Source of the DNA: a virus | Strand: one strand, 5' to 3' | Virus record (IMG/VR): IMGVR_UViG_3300048694_000792 | Span: 1 to 23,237 of that record | DNA length: 23,237 nucleotides | Shown: in pieces, positions 1-7,673 of the stretch | Layout of the letters: each line of letters begins with the position of its first letter | Position numbering within the stretch: position 1 is the first letter of the stretch | Program-made: the position numbers and the translations under genes | The notes under the pieces: generated by a model | What the model was told of the DNA's origin: nothing | Seen by the model: only the letters and a program-made list of their open reading frames with translations | Database searches by the model: none

Positions 1-226
1 GACCAAATCCTGTAATACCTGAATATCTTCCAGCGGCAACAGGATTATTATCGACATATTTGATAGGTACATTGATATTGATAATCATATAATGGCTATT
101 ATCTTCATTGCCCAAGTCATTTGGAAAGACTAAATAACTGAAATCATATCTGCTTTGACCAAGATCAATTGGTTCTAAGCCTGTGTTTTGCTGTTCGGAA
201 GTTTGTGGATTGAGTTCTGTAGCCAT
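1..226 (-). CDS. Baseplate tail-tube cap-like protein (gp48-like), N-terminal fragment
   Basis: Only the first 75 codons are inside the window; the gene continues past the left edge. Reading the minus strand from the ATG at 226-224 gives a protein starting MATELNPQTSEQQ, then a segment reading SRYDFSYLVFPNDLG and NSHYMIININVP. A phrase of the type 'YP-DLG...HY--F-INV' recurs, as I remember it, in baseplate tail-tube cap proteins (gp48) of T4-like phages; this is motif memory, not an alignment. A divergent tail-tube/gp54-like gene nearby fits, since gp48 and gp54 act together at the tube-baseplate junction. A perfect T4-late-type box lies at 262-255. It could be another baseplate protein sharing this motif. 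Confidence 0.5.
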   Translation of the reverse strand, partial: MATELNPQTSEQQNTGLEPIDLGQSRYDFSYLVFPNDLGNEDNSHYMIININVPIKYVDNNPVAAGRYSGITGFG

Positions 227-254
227 CGTAATCCTTAATTTGTTTATCAGAAGA

Positions 255-262
255 TATTTATA
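255..262 (-). promoter_or_regulatory. T4-type late promoter for the gp48-like gene
   Basis: The minus strand reads TATAAATA exactly (plus strand TATTTATA), which is the T4 late -10 consensus used by the sigma-gp55/gp33/gp45 system. It lies about 29 nt upstream of the ATG at 226, a normal leader length. gp33 is encoded in this window, so late-type promoters are expected. The octamer also overlaps the first base of gp4 on the other strand. Such octamers occur by chance several times in AT-rich DNA of this length, so position is the main support. Confidence 0.65.
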
Positions 263-714
263 TGACATTTACTAAAACATACAAAGGTATTTTCAAACCT
301 AAAAACCCTCAAAAATATAAAGGCAATGTCGATAATATAATCTACAGGTCTTTGTGGGAAAGACAGGTTATGAATTGGTTAGATGATAATGCCAATGTAA
401 TAGAATGGCAAAGTGAAGAAGTGGCTGTACCATATATCTCGCCTGTCGACTCAAGATGGCATCGATATTTTCCTGACTTTATTGCTAAGATGAAACGACC
501 AGACAATAGTATAATCACAGTTATGTTAGAAGTTAAACCTGCTGTTCAAACAAAAGAACCTAGGCCCTCTAAAAGAAAAACCCAGAAGTATATAACCGAG
601 GTGATGACATGGGGTGTCAACCAGGCTAAATGGAAATATGCTCAGGACTATTGTAATGATCGTGGCTGGGAATTTAGATTGATTACCGAGAAAGAATTAG
701 GTTTGAGTAGATAA
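262..714 (+). CDS. 4: gp4-like head completion protein (PD-(D/E)XK, TnsA-like fold)
   Basis: At 150 aa it has the same length as T4 gp4 (also called gp50/65), the head completion factor acting on the packaged DNA end before tail joining. Conserved features seen: an N-terminal YKGIFKPKNPQKYKGN block, YRSLWERQ with the catalytic-type Glu, HRYFPDF with the Asp, and LEVKP as the E-x-K half of a PD-(D/E)XK nuclease site. A DRGWEFRLITE tail matches the T4 'RDRGWEF' ending. It is the first gene of the plus-strand virion block, diverging from the gp48-like gene. The start is the only ATG before the conserved block; the Shine-Dalgarno (AGAAG) is weak. Confidence 0.9.
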   Translation: MTFTKTYKGIFKPKNPQKYKGNVDNIIYRSLWERQVMNWLDDNANVIEWQSEEVAVPYISPVDSRWHRYFPDFIAKMKRPDNSIITVMLEVKPAVQTKEPRPSKRKTQKYITEVMTWGVNQAKWKYAQDYCNDRGWEFRLITEKELGLSR

Positions 715-722
715 ATAATAAT

Positions 723-1226
723 ATGGCAAAAGATCCAAAAAAAGAAAAAGAAGCAGTTGATTGGTGGCTTAATAAAGCTAGAGGTGCTGCTGGATACAGA
801 AGAAATCTTCTTGCTAAGGCAGATAGAGCTAAGTCCTCTACTGTCATAGGCAAGATGTTTTTCTTTGAGTATGACCCTAAACATAAGATGAAACTTCCCG
901 TATACGACCGATTTCCTCTGGTATTTCCTATTGAAAGATATCCAGATGGATTTCTTGGATTAAATCTTCATTATCTTGATGTTTCTACTAGATCAGCAAT
1001 TCTTGATAAACTAAGTGAGTATAGAACCCATATGAACATGACTGAAAATTCTAGACTAAAGCTATCATATGAACTTCTTAGTCGCACTAGACTTTTATCA
1101 TCAGTTTCTCCTTGCATCAAAAGATATCTAATCGGTCATGTTAGAAGTGATTTTATAGAAATAATTCCTAGTGAATGGGAAAAAGTGGCACAGTTACCCG
1201 TACAAAGATTCATAGTAAAGGCATAA
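723..1226 (+). CDS. Conserved T4-like virion-block protein, function unknown
   Basis: A 167-aa soluble protein directly between gp4 and the tail-tube-type gene. The N-terminus is basic (KKEKEAVDWWLNKARG, then RRNLLAKADRAK). The central signature MFFFEYDPKHKMKLPVYDRF followed by FPLVFPIERYPDGFLGLNLHYL looks strongly conserved and hydrophobic, as in a packed structural protein. In T4 this position holds gp53, but I do not see the gp53 signature, so I do not assign that symbol. No signal peptide or membrane segment is seen. It is probably co-transcribed with its neighbours: 8 nt separate it from gp4, and 1 nt separates it from the next gene. Confidence 0.75.
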   Translation: MAKDPKKEKEAVDWWLNKARGAAGYRRNLLAKADRAKSSTVIGKMFFFEYDPKHKMKLPVYDRFPLVFPIERYPDGFLGLNLHYLDVSTRSAILDKLSEYRTHMNMTENSRLKLSYELLSRTRLLSSVSPCIKRYLIGHVRSDFIEIIPSEWEKVAQLPVQRFIVKA

Positions 1227-1227
1227 A

Positions 1228-1890
1228 ATGGCATCTTTCGATATTCCTGATCCACCACAAAATCTAACAATGAATGACTTTAGAGCCATATCAGATGATT
1301 ATGGCGGTTTAGTCAAAACATGCAGATTTGCGGTAAGATTATTACCAACCGGTTCTTTATTACAAGGCTATTCTTCTTTTTGTAGAGATTTTACATATCT
1401 TTGTGAAATTGCTGAAATGCCAGGTCGTGGTTTTATGAATCTGGATATTAGATATTATGGTCCTAGCCATAAGCTTCCATTTCAGACAACATATGAAGAT
1501 ATGAATTTGACATTTTTATGTAGATCAGATTCAATAGAAAGACAATTTTTTGATGATTGGATGTATCATGTAAATCCAACAAATACTTTCGATTTCAATT
1601 ACCGTGATGAATACAGAGCACAGATTGAAATATACCAATTTGCCGATTATTCGGAAGACGAATATGATAGTGCTCCTGAAGCCACATACTGCATTACTGT
1701 TCATAATGCTTATCCTATTCTTATAAATCCACAACCTATGACATGGGGTGATGCTCAGTTTCAAAGAGTTGTTGTGTCGTTTACATATACTCACTGGTCT
1801 CGTAAAAACCGAGATCCAGAACCGGCTTCATTTGAACTTATTGAGGCCAGACCTGGTTCACCTGGCGGTTTACCAAATCGATCTAGATAA
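1228..1890 (+). CDS. Tail-tube-family protein (gp19/gp54-like), likely baseplate tube initiator
   Basis: A 220-aa protein resembling the T4 gp19 tail-tube fold. Motifs seen include EIAEMPGRGFMNLDIRYYGP, then a 'YEDMNLTFLCRSD--ERQFFDDW' block and a C-terminal 'ILINPQPMTWGDAQFQRVVVSFTY' block. In gp19-type tube proteins the 'PGR...YYGP...F.D...RQFF..W' series defines the beta-barrel. It is longer than gp19 (163 aa) and has an acidic insert, DYSEDEYDSAPE, plus a Pro/Gly/Arg C-tail. Its place in a baseplate block next to gp26 and opposite gp48 favours the tube initiator gp54, a gp19 paralogue, over the main tube subunit. The family call is firm; which paralogue is not. Confidence 0.75.
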   Translation: MASFDIPDPPQNLTMNDFRAISDDYGGLVKTCRFAVRLLPTGSLLQGYSSFCRDFTYLCEIAEMPGRGFMNLDIRYYGPSHKLPFQTTYEDMNLTFLCRSDSIERQFFDDWMYHVNPTNTFDFNYRDEYRAQIEIYQFADYSEDEYDSAPEATYCITVHNAYPILINPQPMTWGDAQFQRVVVSFTYTHWSRKNRDPEPASFELIEARPGSPGGLPNRSR

Positions 1891-1912
1891 AGGATATAAA
1901 GGATGATAAAAT

Positions 1913-2638
1913 ATGGCACTACCTAAAATTGACCTACCAATATATGAAGTGAAGTTACCATCAAATGGTAAAACAATTCGTATAAGACCATTTTTAGTCA
2001 AAGAGGAAAAGTTGCTTTTGATGGCAATCGAAGCTCAAGATGAAATGGAAATTATCAACACAACAAAACAGATCATCAATAACTGTCTATTAGATTCAGA
2101 CGTTAATGTTGAAACGCTACCTTTCTTTGATGTTGATTATTTGTTTATTGCATTGAGAGCCAAATCTATTGGTGAAGCAATAGACATAAAATTTACATGT
2201 AACAACACAGTTAATGATAACATATGCGGTAAAAACTTTCCGGCAAAAATAGATATTTCAAACTGCGAAATTGTCAAAGATCCTAATATATCTTCGATGA
2301 TCGACTTGGGTAAAAATATCAAAGTAAAGATGAAATATCCAAGTTATACGACTATGAAAATGATTTTGGATAATGATACAGTTATCAACAAACAAATTAA
2401 TATTATTGCTGGTTCTATAGATCAGGTTATTGATGGTGATACTGTTCATACAACAAAAGACTTGACAAAAGAAGAGATTATAGAGTTTATTGAAAACTTG
2501 ACCAAAGAACAATACTCTAAACTAGAATACTTTATTAACAATTTTCCGTCATTTGAGATTAAGAGCAAAGCGACATGTGATAAGTGTGGTTTTGAGCATA
2601 ATCTATCATATTCGGACTTTACAAGTTTTTTCGTCTAA
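1913..2638 (+). CDS. 26: gp26-like baseplate hub / tail-assembly protein
   Basis: A 241-aa member of the T4 baseplate hub gp26 family. The N-terminus LPIYEVKLPSNGKTIRIRPF with the following VKEEKLLLMA is the family hallmark. Cys96/Cys105 and the C-terminal CDKCGFEH (Cys222/Cys225) could form a four-Cys zinc site that joins two distant segments. The reading frame ends ...FFV-stop, and the stop overlaps the ATG of the next ORF (TAATG). The heptamer T-TTT-TTC at 2626-2632, in phase just before that stop, is a canonical -1 slippery site (see findings). The RBS region is AAGGATGATAAA before the ATG. Confidence 0.88.
   Translation: MALPKIDLPIYEVKLPSNGKTIRIRPFLVKEEKLLLMAIEAQDEMEIINTTKQIINNCLLDSDVNVETLPFFDVDYLFIALRAKSIGEAIDIKFTCNNTVNDNICGKNFPAKIDISNCEIVKDPNISSMIDLGKNIKVKMKYPSYTTMKMILDNDTVINKQINIIAGSIDQVIDGDTVHTTKDLTKEEIIEFIENLTKEQYSKLEYFINNFPSFEIKSKATCDKCGFEHNLSYSDFTSFFV
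2626..2632 (+). promoter_or_regulatory. Candidate -1 ribosomal frameshift site (T-TTT-TTC)
   Basis: In the gp26 frame the codons run AGT TTT TTC GTC TAA, giving the X-XXY-YYZ heptamer T-TTT-TTC four codons before the stop including it. Slipping back one base gives CGT CTA ATG CTT..., which enters the 70-aa downstream ORF in frame and would make a fusion of about 312 aa. The downstream ORF has no visible Shine-Dalgarno of its own. I see no clear stimulatory stem or pseudoknot just downstream. Confidence 0.55.
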
Positions 2639-2850
2639 TGCTTGGTTACGACACGCTGATGAACTATTTCCAAACTAATTTTTCGTTAATGCAACATCAC
2701 AAATATAGTATTACTGAAATTGAATCTATGATGCCTTGGGAAAAATTCATCTATATTGATATGCTCAAACAGTTTATCAAACAACAAGAAGATTTAGCAC
2801 GTGATCAAGCAGCACAGATAAGAGCCCAAAACAACATAAGAAGAAAGTAA
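2638..2850 (+). CDS. gp51-like small hub-assembly protein, or C-terminal extension of gp26 made by frameshifting
   Basis: A 70-aa ORF that starts with an ATG overlapping the gp26 stop (TAATG). The core reads YSITEIESMMPWEKFIYIDM followed by LKQFIKQQEDLARDQAA and a basic tail. The 'S-TEIE-MMPWE--IY---L' phrase resembles the short proteins after gp26 in T4-like phages, often called gp51 (hub assembly catalyst). The ORF is much shorter than T4 gp51 (249 aa). There is no Shine-Dalgarno before the ATG (AGTTTTTTCGTCT), so it needs coupling by termination-reinitiation or -1 frameshifting. The arrangement copies the G/GT tail-assembly chaperone pair that precedes large tail genes in lambda-like phages. 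Confidence 0.65.
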   Translation: MLGYDTLMNYFQTNFSLMQHHKYSITEIESMMPWEKFIYIDMLKQFIKQQEDLARDQAAQIRAQNNIRRK

Positions 2851-2851
2851 T

Positions 2852-5800
2852 ATGGCAAAAGGCAAATTCGATCCAAACAGACTGACAGTCGATTTCAAGC
2901 AATTGATGAGACTGAATATACAAGACAGAATTGGATTTTATAGAAGTGGTGGCGCTAGTTACTTTGAAGGGCTCACACCAACACAATTAGCACAGTTATT
3001 CCCTAAACAATACTTGCAGCAATTGCCAGATATTGGTAGAGCAGTTTCTGGTGGTACTAGAGGTGCTGGTGGTGGTTTACCGTCTTTTGGAGGTGGCGGA
3101 GGCGGAGGTGGAGCACCAAGTGGCGGCGGAACTGCCACACCTTCTGCTGTACCAACGGCTACTGTTGCTGGAGGTGCAAAACCTACTACCGGAATTAGCA
3201 CATCACCTAAACAATCTCAAACTGCATCAAAAAATTCTTTCATGGAGTATTTGGAAAAAATACAAGGTCCAAGTGAAGGTAAAATTGTGACAAGTGGATC
3301 CGGATCTCCATTAGCTAAGGCTAGAGCAAAATTGTTTGAGCAAATGAATGATCCTAAAGTAAGAGCTGCTGTTTTTGCTAGAATAGATATAGAAGTGGGT
3401 AGCCAAGGACCTAGAGCGCAATTAGGATTTTTCGAAACGGTTGCAAATAGGGCTCTTGCTCGAAAAATGAGTCTTTACGATACTGTGAGTAATAAAGACG
3501 GCTATTATCCACAAAAAGATAATTCTAGATTCAGAAGCTTATCACAGAGAGCTGATCCTAATTTAGAAAAGAAATATTCGGAAATGTCAAATTCTGTAGC
3601 AGGAGGATCAAATACGGTCAATTATGCCACAGGAAACGGTTCTGGCGGCATAGGCGTAGGTTCAAAGACTAAAAGCATTAATGGTGAAGATTTTGGTATA
3701 GAAAATCAAAAAAGTGATATAAATTGGGCGGCTTCAATGAGGAAGCAAATGTCCGATTTTAGCTCTGAAGAAACAAAAGCAGGAACTTCTGCCCGATATA
3801 CATTTAGTACTGATAAACCAACATCAGTGCAAGAAATGCGTGAATTATTAAAAAAGCACCCAGATAGTATTCATTATGTTGGTGCCAATATGGATAGTGA
3901 AGATTATAAAACTACCGTTGAAAATTACAAGAAATTAACACCAGATGAGCAATCAAAAATCAAATTATCTGGTTATACTTATGGACCAAGATCACACGAC
4001 AAATTCCCAGAAGAACAAAGAGACCTTGCAAATAGAATGAAAGAAATGGGAATGAGTAAAGAAAGATATGAGAAAGGAGGATTTGTAGATTATACTTGGG
4101 ATAAACAAATACTCAGATACGGAAAAAATGCTCCAAATATGATAGAATTTGATAATACGAATTTTGGTAGAGGTGAAGATCATTTATTTGAAGCATATTT
4201 AACCAGACACTATCAAAAAGAACAAGAAACAGGTCTAAAAGTCGATCTCGTAGCAAAAAATTTAGATGAACATCAGTATGCAATATATGACAAATTAGTC
4301 AAAGAAGGAAAAATACGAGAAGGCATGTTCAGGACAGCCGTATCTGAAAGTATTTATAGTGATGTTAATAAAAAAACTGGTAAGCCATCTTGGGTATCGG
4401 CCGCTGAAGAAAGAGGATTACCAGTAGCAGATTTAAGAGGTACACAAAACGAAACTTATTTTGGAACTGTTAGTATGACAGCAGAACCTCAAAGAATTGT
4501 AGGTCCTGTGAAGCCATTACCGCAAGAATTAAGAGATAATCCTATATTTGATCAATACTATCAAAATGCAACGCCAGAAATAAAGAGGTTGATTGATAAC
4601 AATTTAGGTAGAGAAATTGCAGCAGGGAAAAAGTCTATTCCTGATATCATCGATCATATAAAAAGAGATCAAGAGCAAGCGAATCGGCCACAACAACCTC
4701 AAGGCACAGCAACACCAACACAAAATACTGGTGCACCAAGTGGAACACCTTCTGATAAAGTCGGAGCAGCAAAAGGTGTGACTAATTTAGGTGCCGTTGA
4801 TGATTGGCTCATGAGTCGATATACCGGAGGTGGAGTCAGATGGAAAGATGAACAAGCTGCAAAAAAATATAATATGAATATGCAAGATTATGTAGTAAGA
4901 GGTATAGATCCTAAAATAAGAATGGAGATGTATGAGCTTGGTCAAAAATTTGAAAAAGAAACAGGAAAAAAATTTCAAATTAACACAGGATTCAGAGATG
5001 ATTATAGGCAATCATTAATAACAAGTGGCACTTTTGCTCCTGTGGGTGCAAGTCAGCATGGAGGAAGCGGGTCAAGACCCACTAACAAAGAAGCTATTTC
5101 TCAGTTTGGAAAAGCAATGTCGGCATATGGTAATGGTGGAGCATTCGATAGTAGTCCTGACTTCACAAATTGGTTAGAGAAAAATAGGCCTGCCGATTCT
5201 GCAATTGCGCCGACAGGACTAAGAATACCAAAGGATCCTTTTCATATTAGTGATAGTTTTTCCAGAGAAGCCAGTCGATTGGGATATGGTGGAACACCCG
5301 AACAAAGAGAATCGTTGAATAAAAGATTCCAATCTTGGTATAATAATATTGGTGATTCTAATGTGCAGAAAGAAATTTCAGATAGGTTGGCTAAAGAAGG
5401 ATTTAATGTATCTAATCAAGGAACATTAGTTCCTCCTACTTCTGTATCGCCACCACCGGTACCGGTATCACAAAGAGGCATAACTTCAGGAATGCCACCA
5501 CAACAACAGGTTTCACCCGCCGAAGTTAAGACAGAAAATATGCCTGGTTTAACTCCTGCACCAGCACCAACGGCAGTTCCTGCCCAAGAATCTACACCAG
5601 CAGAACCACCAAAAAATGAATACGGTGGTGAATATCAAGCACAGTCAGAAGATTTAGCTGTTGTTAATGCTAGAACAGGTCAACCTCAGTTTACATTCAA
5701 TCGTGATGAACAGTTGTCACTACAAGATGGTAGACTTAAGGTTACACCAGAACAAAGAACAAATCCTGATAATCTACAGCCAACCAACCAAGTCGCACCA

Positions 5801-6058
5801 CAACAACAGCAACAACCATCATCATATGAAAATGCTGCTGGTATGTTTAATGGCATATCTCCTCAGCCACACGCACCTATAGCACCACAAGCTCATAATA
5901 ATTTTGCTAATAGATTAGAACCAGCTTCAATGCCGCAGAATGATGGTATAACAAGAGCTATGGCACAATCAATTGGATTTCATGAGCCTGTTAGTTCAAA
6001 TTACGGATATGGCACAGCAGCAAATATCCGTAATGGATATAATACAATCATATCATAA
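2852..6058 (+). CDS. Large multidomain virion protein with wall-hydrolase-like modules
   Basis: 1068 aa. A conserved N-terminus (about 1-65) is followed by a Gly-rich linker (67-110). Residues 150-235 contain IDIEVGSQGPRAQLGFFETV and ANRALARKMSLYD, resembling SleB-type or lytic-transglycosylase hydrolases. Residues 318-545 (HYVGANMDSEDY, NMIEFDNTNFG, KVDLVAKN) recall a GH114-type TIM barrel. Residues 690-800 resemble a VanY/M15 D,D-peptidase: FQINTGFRDDYRQSL, ASQHGG and DPFHIS, though the Asp of the SxHxxGxAxD zinc motif is not in place. Pro/Gln-rich linkers (610-635, 860-1010) join the parts. Its place after gp26/gp51 suggests a baseplate hub or tail-tip protein that opens the cell wall. All enzyme assignments are tentative motif readings; there is no obvious tape-measure coiled coil. 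Confidence 0.7.
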   Translation: MAKGKFDPNRLTVDFKQLMRLNIQDRIGFYRSGGASYFEGLTPTQLAQLFPKQYLQQLPDIGRAVSGGTRGAGGGLPSFGGGGGGGGAPSGGGTATPSAVPTATVAGGAKPTTGISTSPKQSQTASKNSFMEYLEKIQGPSEGKIVTSGSGSPLAKARAKLFEQMNDPKVRAAVFARIDIEVGSQGPRAQLGFFETVANRALARKMSLYDTVSNKDGYYPQKDNSRFRSLSQRADPNLEKKYSEMSNSVAGGSNTVNYATGNGSGGIGVGSKTKSINGEDFGIENQKSDINWAASMRKQMSDFSSEETKAGTSARYTFSTDKPTSVQEMRELLKKHPDSIHYVGANMDSEDYKTTVENYKKLTPDEQSKIKLSGYTYGPRSHDKFPEEQRDLANRMKEMGMSKERYEKGGFVDYTWDKQILRYGKNAPNMIEFDNTNFGRGEDHLFEAYLTRHYQKEQETGLKVDLVAKNLDEHQYAIYDKLVKEGKIREGMFRTAVSESIYSDVNKKTGKPSWVSAAEERGLPVADLRGTQNETYFGTVSMTAEPQRIVGPVKPLPQELRDNPIFDQYYQNATPEIKRLIDNNLGREIAAGKKSIPDIIDHIKRDQEQANRPQQPQGTATPTQNTGAPSGTPSDKVGAAKGVTNLGAVDDWLMSRYTGGGVRWKDEQAAKKYNMNMQDYVVRGIDPKIRMEMYELGQKFEKETGKKFQINTGFRDDYRQSLITSGTFAPVGASQHGGSGSRPTNKEAISQFGKAMSAYGNGGAFDSSPDFTNWLEKNRPADSAIAPTGLRIPKDPFHISDSFSREASRLGYGGTPEQRESLNKRFQSWYNNIGDSNVQKEISDRLAKEGFNVSNQGTLVPPTSVSPPPVPVSQRGITSGMPPQQQVSPAEVKTENMPGLTPAPAPTAVPAQESTPAEPPKNEYGGEYQAQSEDLAVVNARTGQPQFTFNRDEQLSLQDGRLKVTPEQRTNPDNLQPTNQVAPQQQQQPSSYENAAGMFNGISPQPHAPIAPQAHNNFANRLEPASMPQNDGITRAMAQSIGFHEPVSSNYGYGTAANIRNGYNTIIS

Positions 6059-6082
6059 AAAAGGGGCAGATTTCTCTGCCCC
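6056..6082 (-). terminator. Intrinsic terminator of gp32
   Basis: On the minus strand GGGGCAGA, loop GAAA, TCTGCCCC (6082-6063) is followed by TTTTTT. This is a perfect 8-bp stem with a stable GNRA-type tetraloop, 8 nt after the gp32 stop. It has no U-tract on the plus side, so it mainly stops the minus transcript. The convergent late block ends just to its left. Confidence 0.9.
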
Positions 6083-6089
6083 AATACTC

Positions 6090-6986
6090 TCAGCCCGCTA
6101 GAGCCTTAAACTGCTTTAGATCATCATCATCTTCATCAACATCGATTGTATCTTGTGTTACAGATTGACGCTTAGAAGCGGATGCAAACACATCTTCCTT
6201 AGGTGCAGAACGAGTCACAGGTGCTTCGTTCAACTCCAAAACTTCGTTGAGTCTCTTCTTCAATTCATCATAGCTCTTGAAGTTCTTAGCATCAACAAAT
6301 TCCTTGAGAGAATATTGTGACTTCCAAATCTGTTCAAGCTTAGCATCATCAGAATTGAGCACAGAGGGTGACTCAAATGTTGATTGATCATAATTAGGAT
6401 AACCATCAACTGTACGCATACGCAACTTGAAGTTGGCACCAGCCCAGAAATCAAAAGGATTGACCTTTTCATCACCCTCAAACTCTGGATTCATAAGCAT
6501 AGAAATCTTATCGAAAATCTTCTTACCGTACCTAAAGAGCTTTACTTGACCTTCATTTTGTGGATTCTTGGGATCAGAAATAACAAGAATGTTTGAAATA
6601 TAGGATAGCTTACGCTTTTGAGCACGAGCTTGCTTACGCTGAGGCGAACTTTCATCAGAAGATGCATTCCAAAGTTGTGAATTATACTCCGAAACTGGAT
6701 CTTTTTGATTTAATGTAGTGAGTGAATTTTCAATGTACCACTTGCCAGAAGGACCCTTGAATCCATGGTTGAAAACACGAACCCACGGAAGACCTTCATC
6801 ACCATCAACAGCAGGTGCAGGGAGAAACCTGATGACTGCCATACCGTTACCAGACTTATCAACTTCTGGTCGCCAGAAACGATCATCTTCCTTACGATCT
6901 GATGCTGGTGCATTGAGCTTTTCAAGTTCCTTGGCAAGACGATCAATAGAACCTGAAGACTTCTTAAGTGTAGCGAAATTTACCAT
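6090..6986 (-). CDS. 32: Single-stranded DNA-binding protein gp32
   Basis: 298 aa from the ATG at 6986, chosen because GGAGA lies 7-8 nt upstream and the T4-like N-terminus starts here; an upstream in-frame ATG at 7034 has no such signal. The basic N-terminus holds LKKSSGS, a LAST-type cooperativity motif. GNGMAVIRFLPAP matches T4 'GNGQAVIRFLP', followed by the OB-fold core (WVRVFNHGFKGPSGKWYIEN, FDFWAGANFKLRM). The C-terminus is strongly acidic (VDEDDDD), the region that recruits replication partners. The protein has no cysteine at all, so the T4 zinc module (His-Cys3) is absent. A strong host-type promoter lies at 7075-7047, inside the end of gene 59. Confidence 0.97.
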   Translation of the reverse strand: MVNFATLKKSSGSIDRLAKELEKLNAPASDRKEDDRFWRPEVDKSGNGMAVIRFLPAPAVDGDEGLPWVRVFNHGFKGPSGKWYIENSLTTLNQKDPVSEYNSQLWNASSDESSPQRKQARAQKRKLSYISNILVISDPKNPQNEGQVKLFRYGKKIFDKISMLMNPEFEGDEKVNPFDFWAGANFKLRMRTVDGYPNYDQSTFESPSVLNSDDAKLEQIWKSQYSLKEFVDAKNFKSYDELKKRLNEVLELNEAPVTRSAPKEDVFASASKRQSVTQDTIDVDEDDDDLKQFKALAG

Positions 6987-7046
6987 TGTATGTTCTCCAT
7001 ATATCGTTGTATGTTGTTTTGTCCACAATATCATAATGAATGTTAT

Positions 7047-7075
7047 ATGTTAACACGAAACTCTCTCCGTGTCAA
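7047..7075 (-). promoter_or_regulatory. Host sigma70-type promoter for gp32
   Basis: The minus strand has TTGACA (7075-7070), a 17-nt spacer and TAACAT (7052-7047). The -35 box is perfect. The element overlaps the 3' end of gene 59 and gives a leader of about 55 nt before the gp32 ATG at 6986. Confidence 0.75.
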
Positions 7076-7673
7076 TTGTATATATCTTACTTTTAAACGC
7101 TGCTTTGATTTTTTTTCGATCATACTCTAAAAAAGGATAAAGTTTAAGAAGCAGCAACTTGACCTTTGACCATATTACATCATCTTTGCCTATCCTTTCA
7201 TCAAACCTATCAGCAAATTGAACTAAGCGATTAAGCACGCTAAACACCTCAGCAGATAATTCTCCTGAGAGATACCTGTTGAGTATTTCGGGATACTGGT
7301 TCTTTTTGACAAGAAAAACATCTGATGGAGCACTCACATTACCGAACAGTTTGTCCAGTTCGTTATTGAAATTATATGTGAATGCTTGCTTGCGCTTGGT
7401 GTAATCTTTGAAGTTCTGTTCTGCTTCATCATCAAGGAAATCACCGACCCATAGCTTACCTTTGATCAGGTTGGATAGAATATAGTCCCTCATCTGTGCT
7501 TCATCGCACATTCTACATAAGCGTTGGAATTGAAATCTATCTTTTCTAGCCATGAAGGAATCTGGTGTAGCTGTGACTTTACCAGAATACTTAAAATAGT
7601 CATACGACTTAGTGGTCATATGATTCTTCAAGGCTAGAAATAGACAATATGTTTCAAATGCGGATAGTCTCAC
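7050..7673 (-). CDS. 59: gp59-like loader of the replicative helicase
   Basis: 207 aa, against 217 aa in T4 gp59, the protein that binds fork DNA and gp32 and loads gp41 helicase. Shared features with T4: YCLFLALKNHMTTKSYDYFKY ('LYLMIKQHMNGKYDVIKYN'), MARKDRFQFQRL ('YQKRRDKYFFQKL'), SNLIKGKLWVGDF ('SNLVANQDAWIGD'), and a C-terminal DVIWSKVKLLLLKLYPF. It lies directly upstream of gp32, as in T4. The start is a GTG overlapping the stop of the nucleotidyltransferase gene (TAGTG), which suggests translational coupling. Confidence 0.9.
   Translation of the reverse strand: MRLSAFETYCLFLALKNHMTTKSYDYFKYSGKVTATPDSFMARKDRFQFQRLCRMCDEAQMRDYILSNLIKGKLWVGDFLDDEAEQNFKDYTKRKQAFTYNFNNELDKLFGNVSAPSDVFLVKKNQYPEILNRYLSGELSAEVFSVLNRLVQFADRFDERIGKDDVIWSKVKLLLLKLYPFLEYDRKKIKAAFKSKIYTIDTERVSC

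Noticed and set aside
710-717. GATAAATA before the gene at 723
   Set aside because: One mismatch, overlaps the gp4 stop, and would start transcription at the ATG itself.
4351-4358. TATTTATA inside the large virion gene (minus late box)
   Set aside because: It is in the middle of a plus-strand gene with no minus gene downstream; likely chance.
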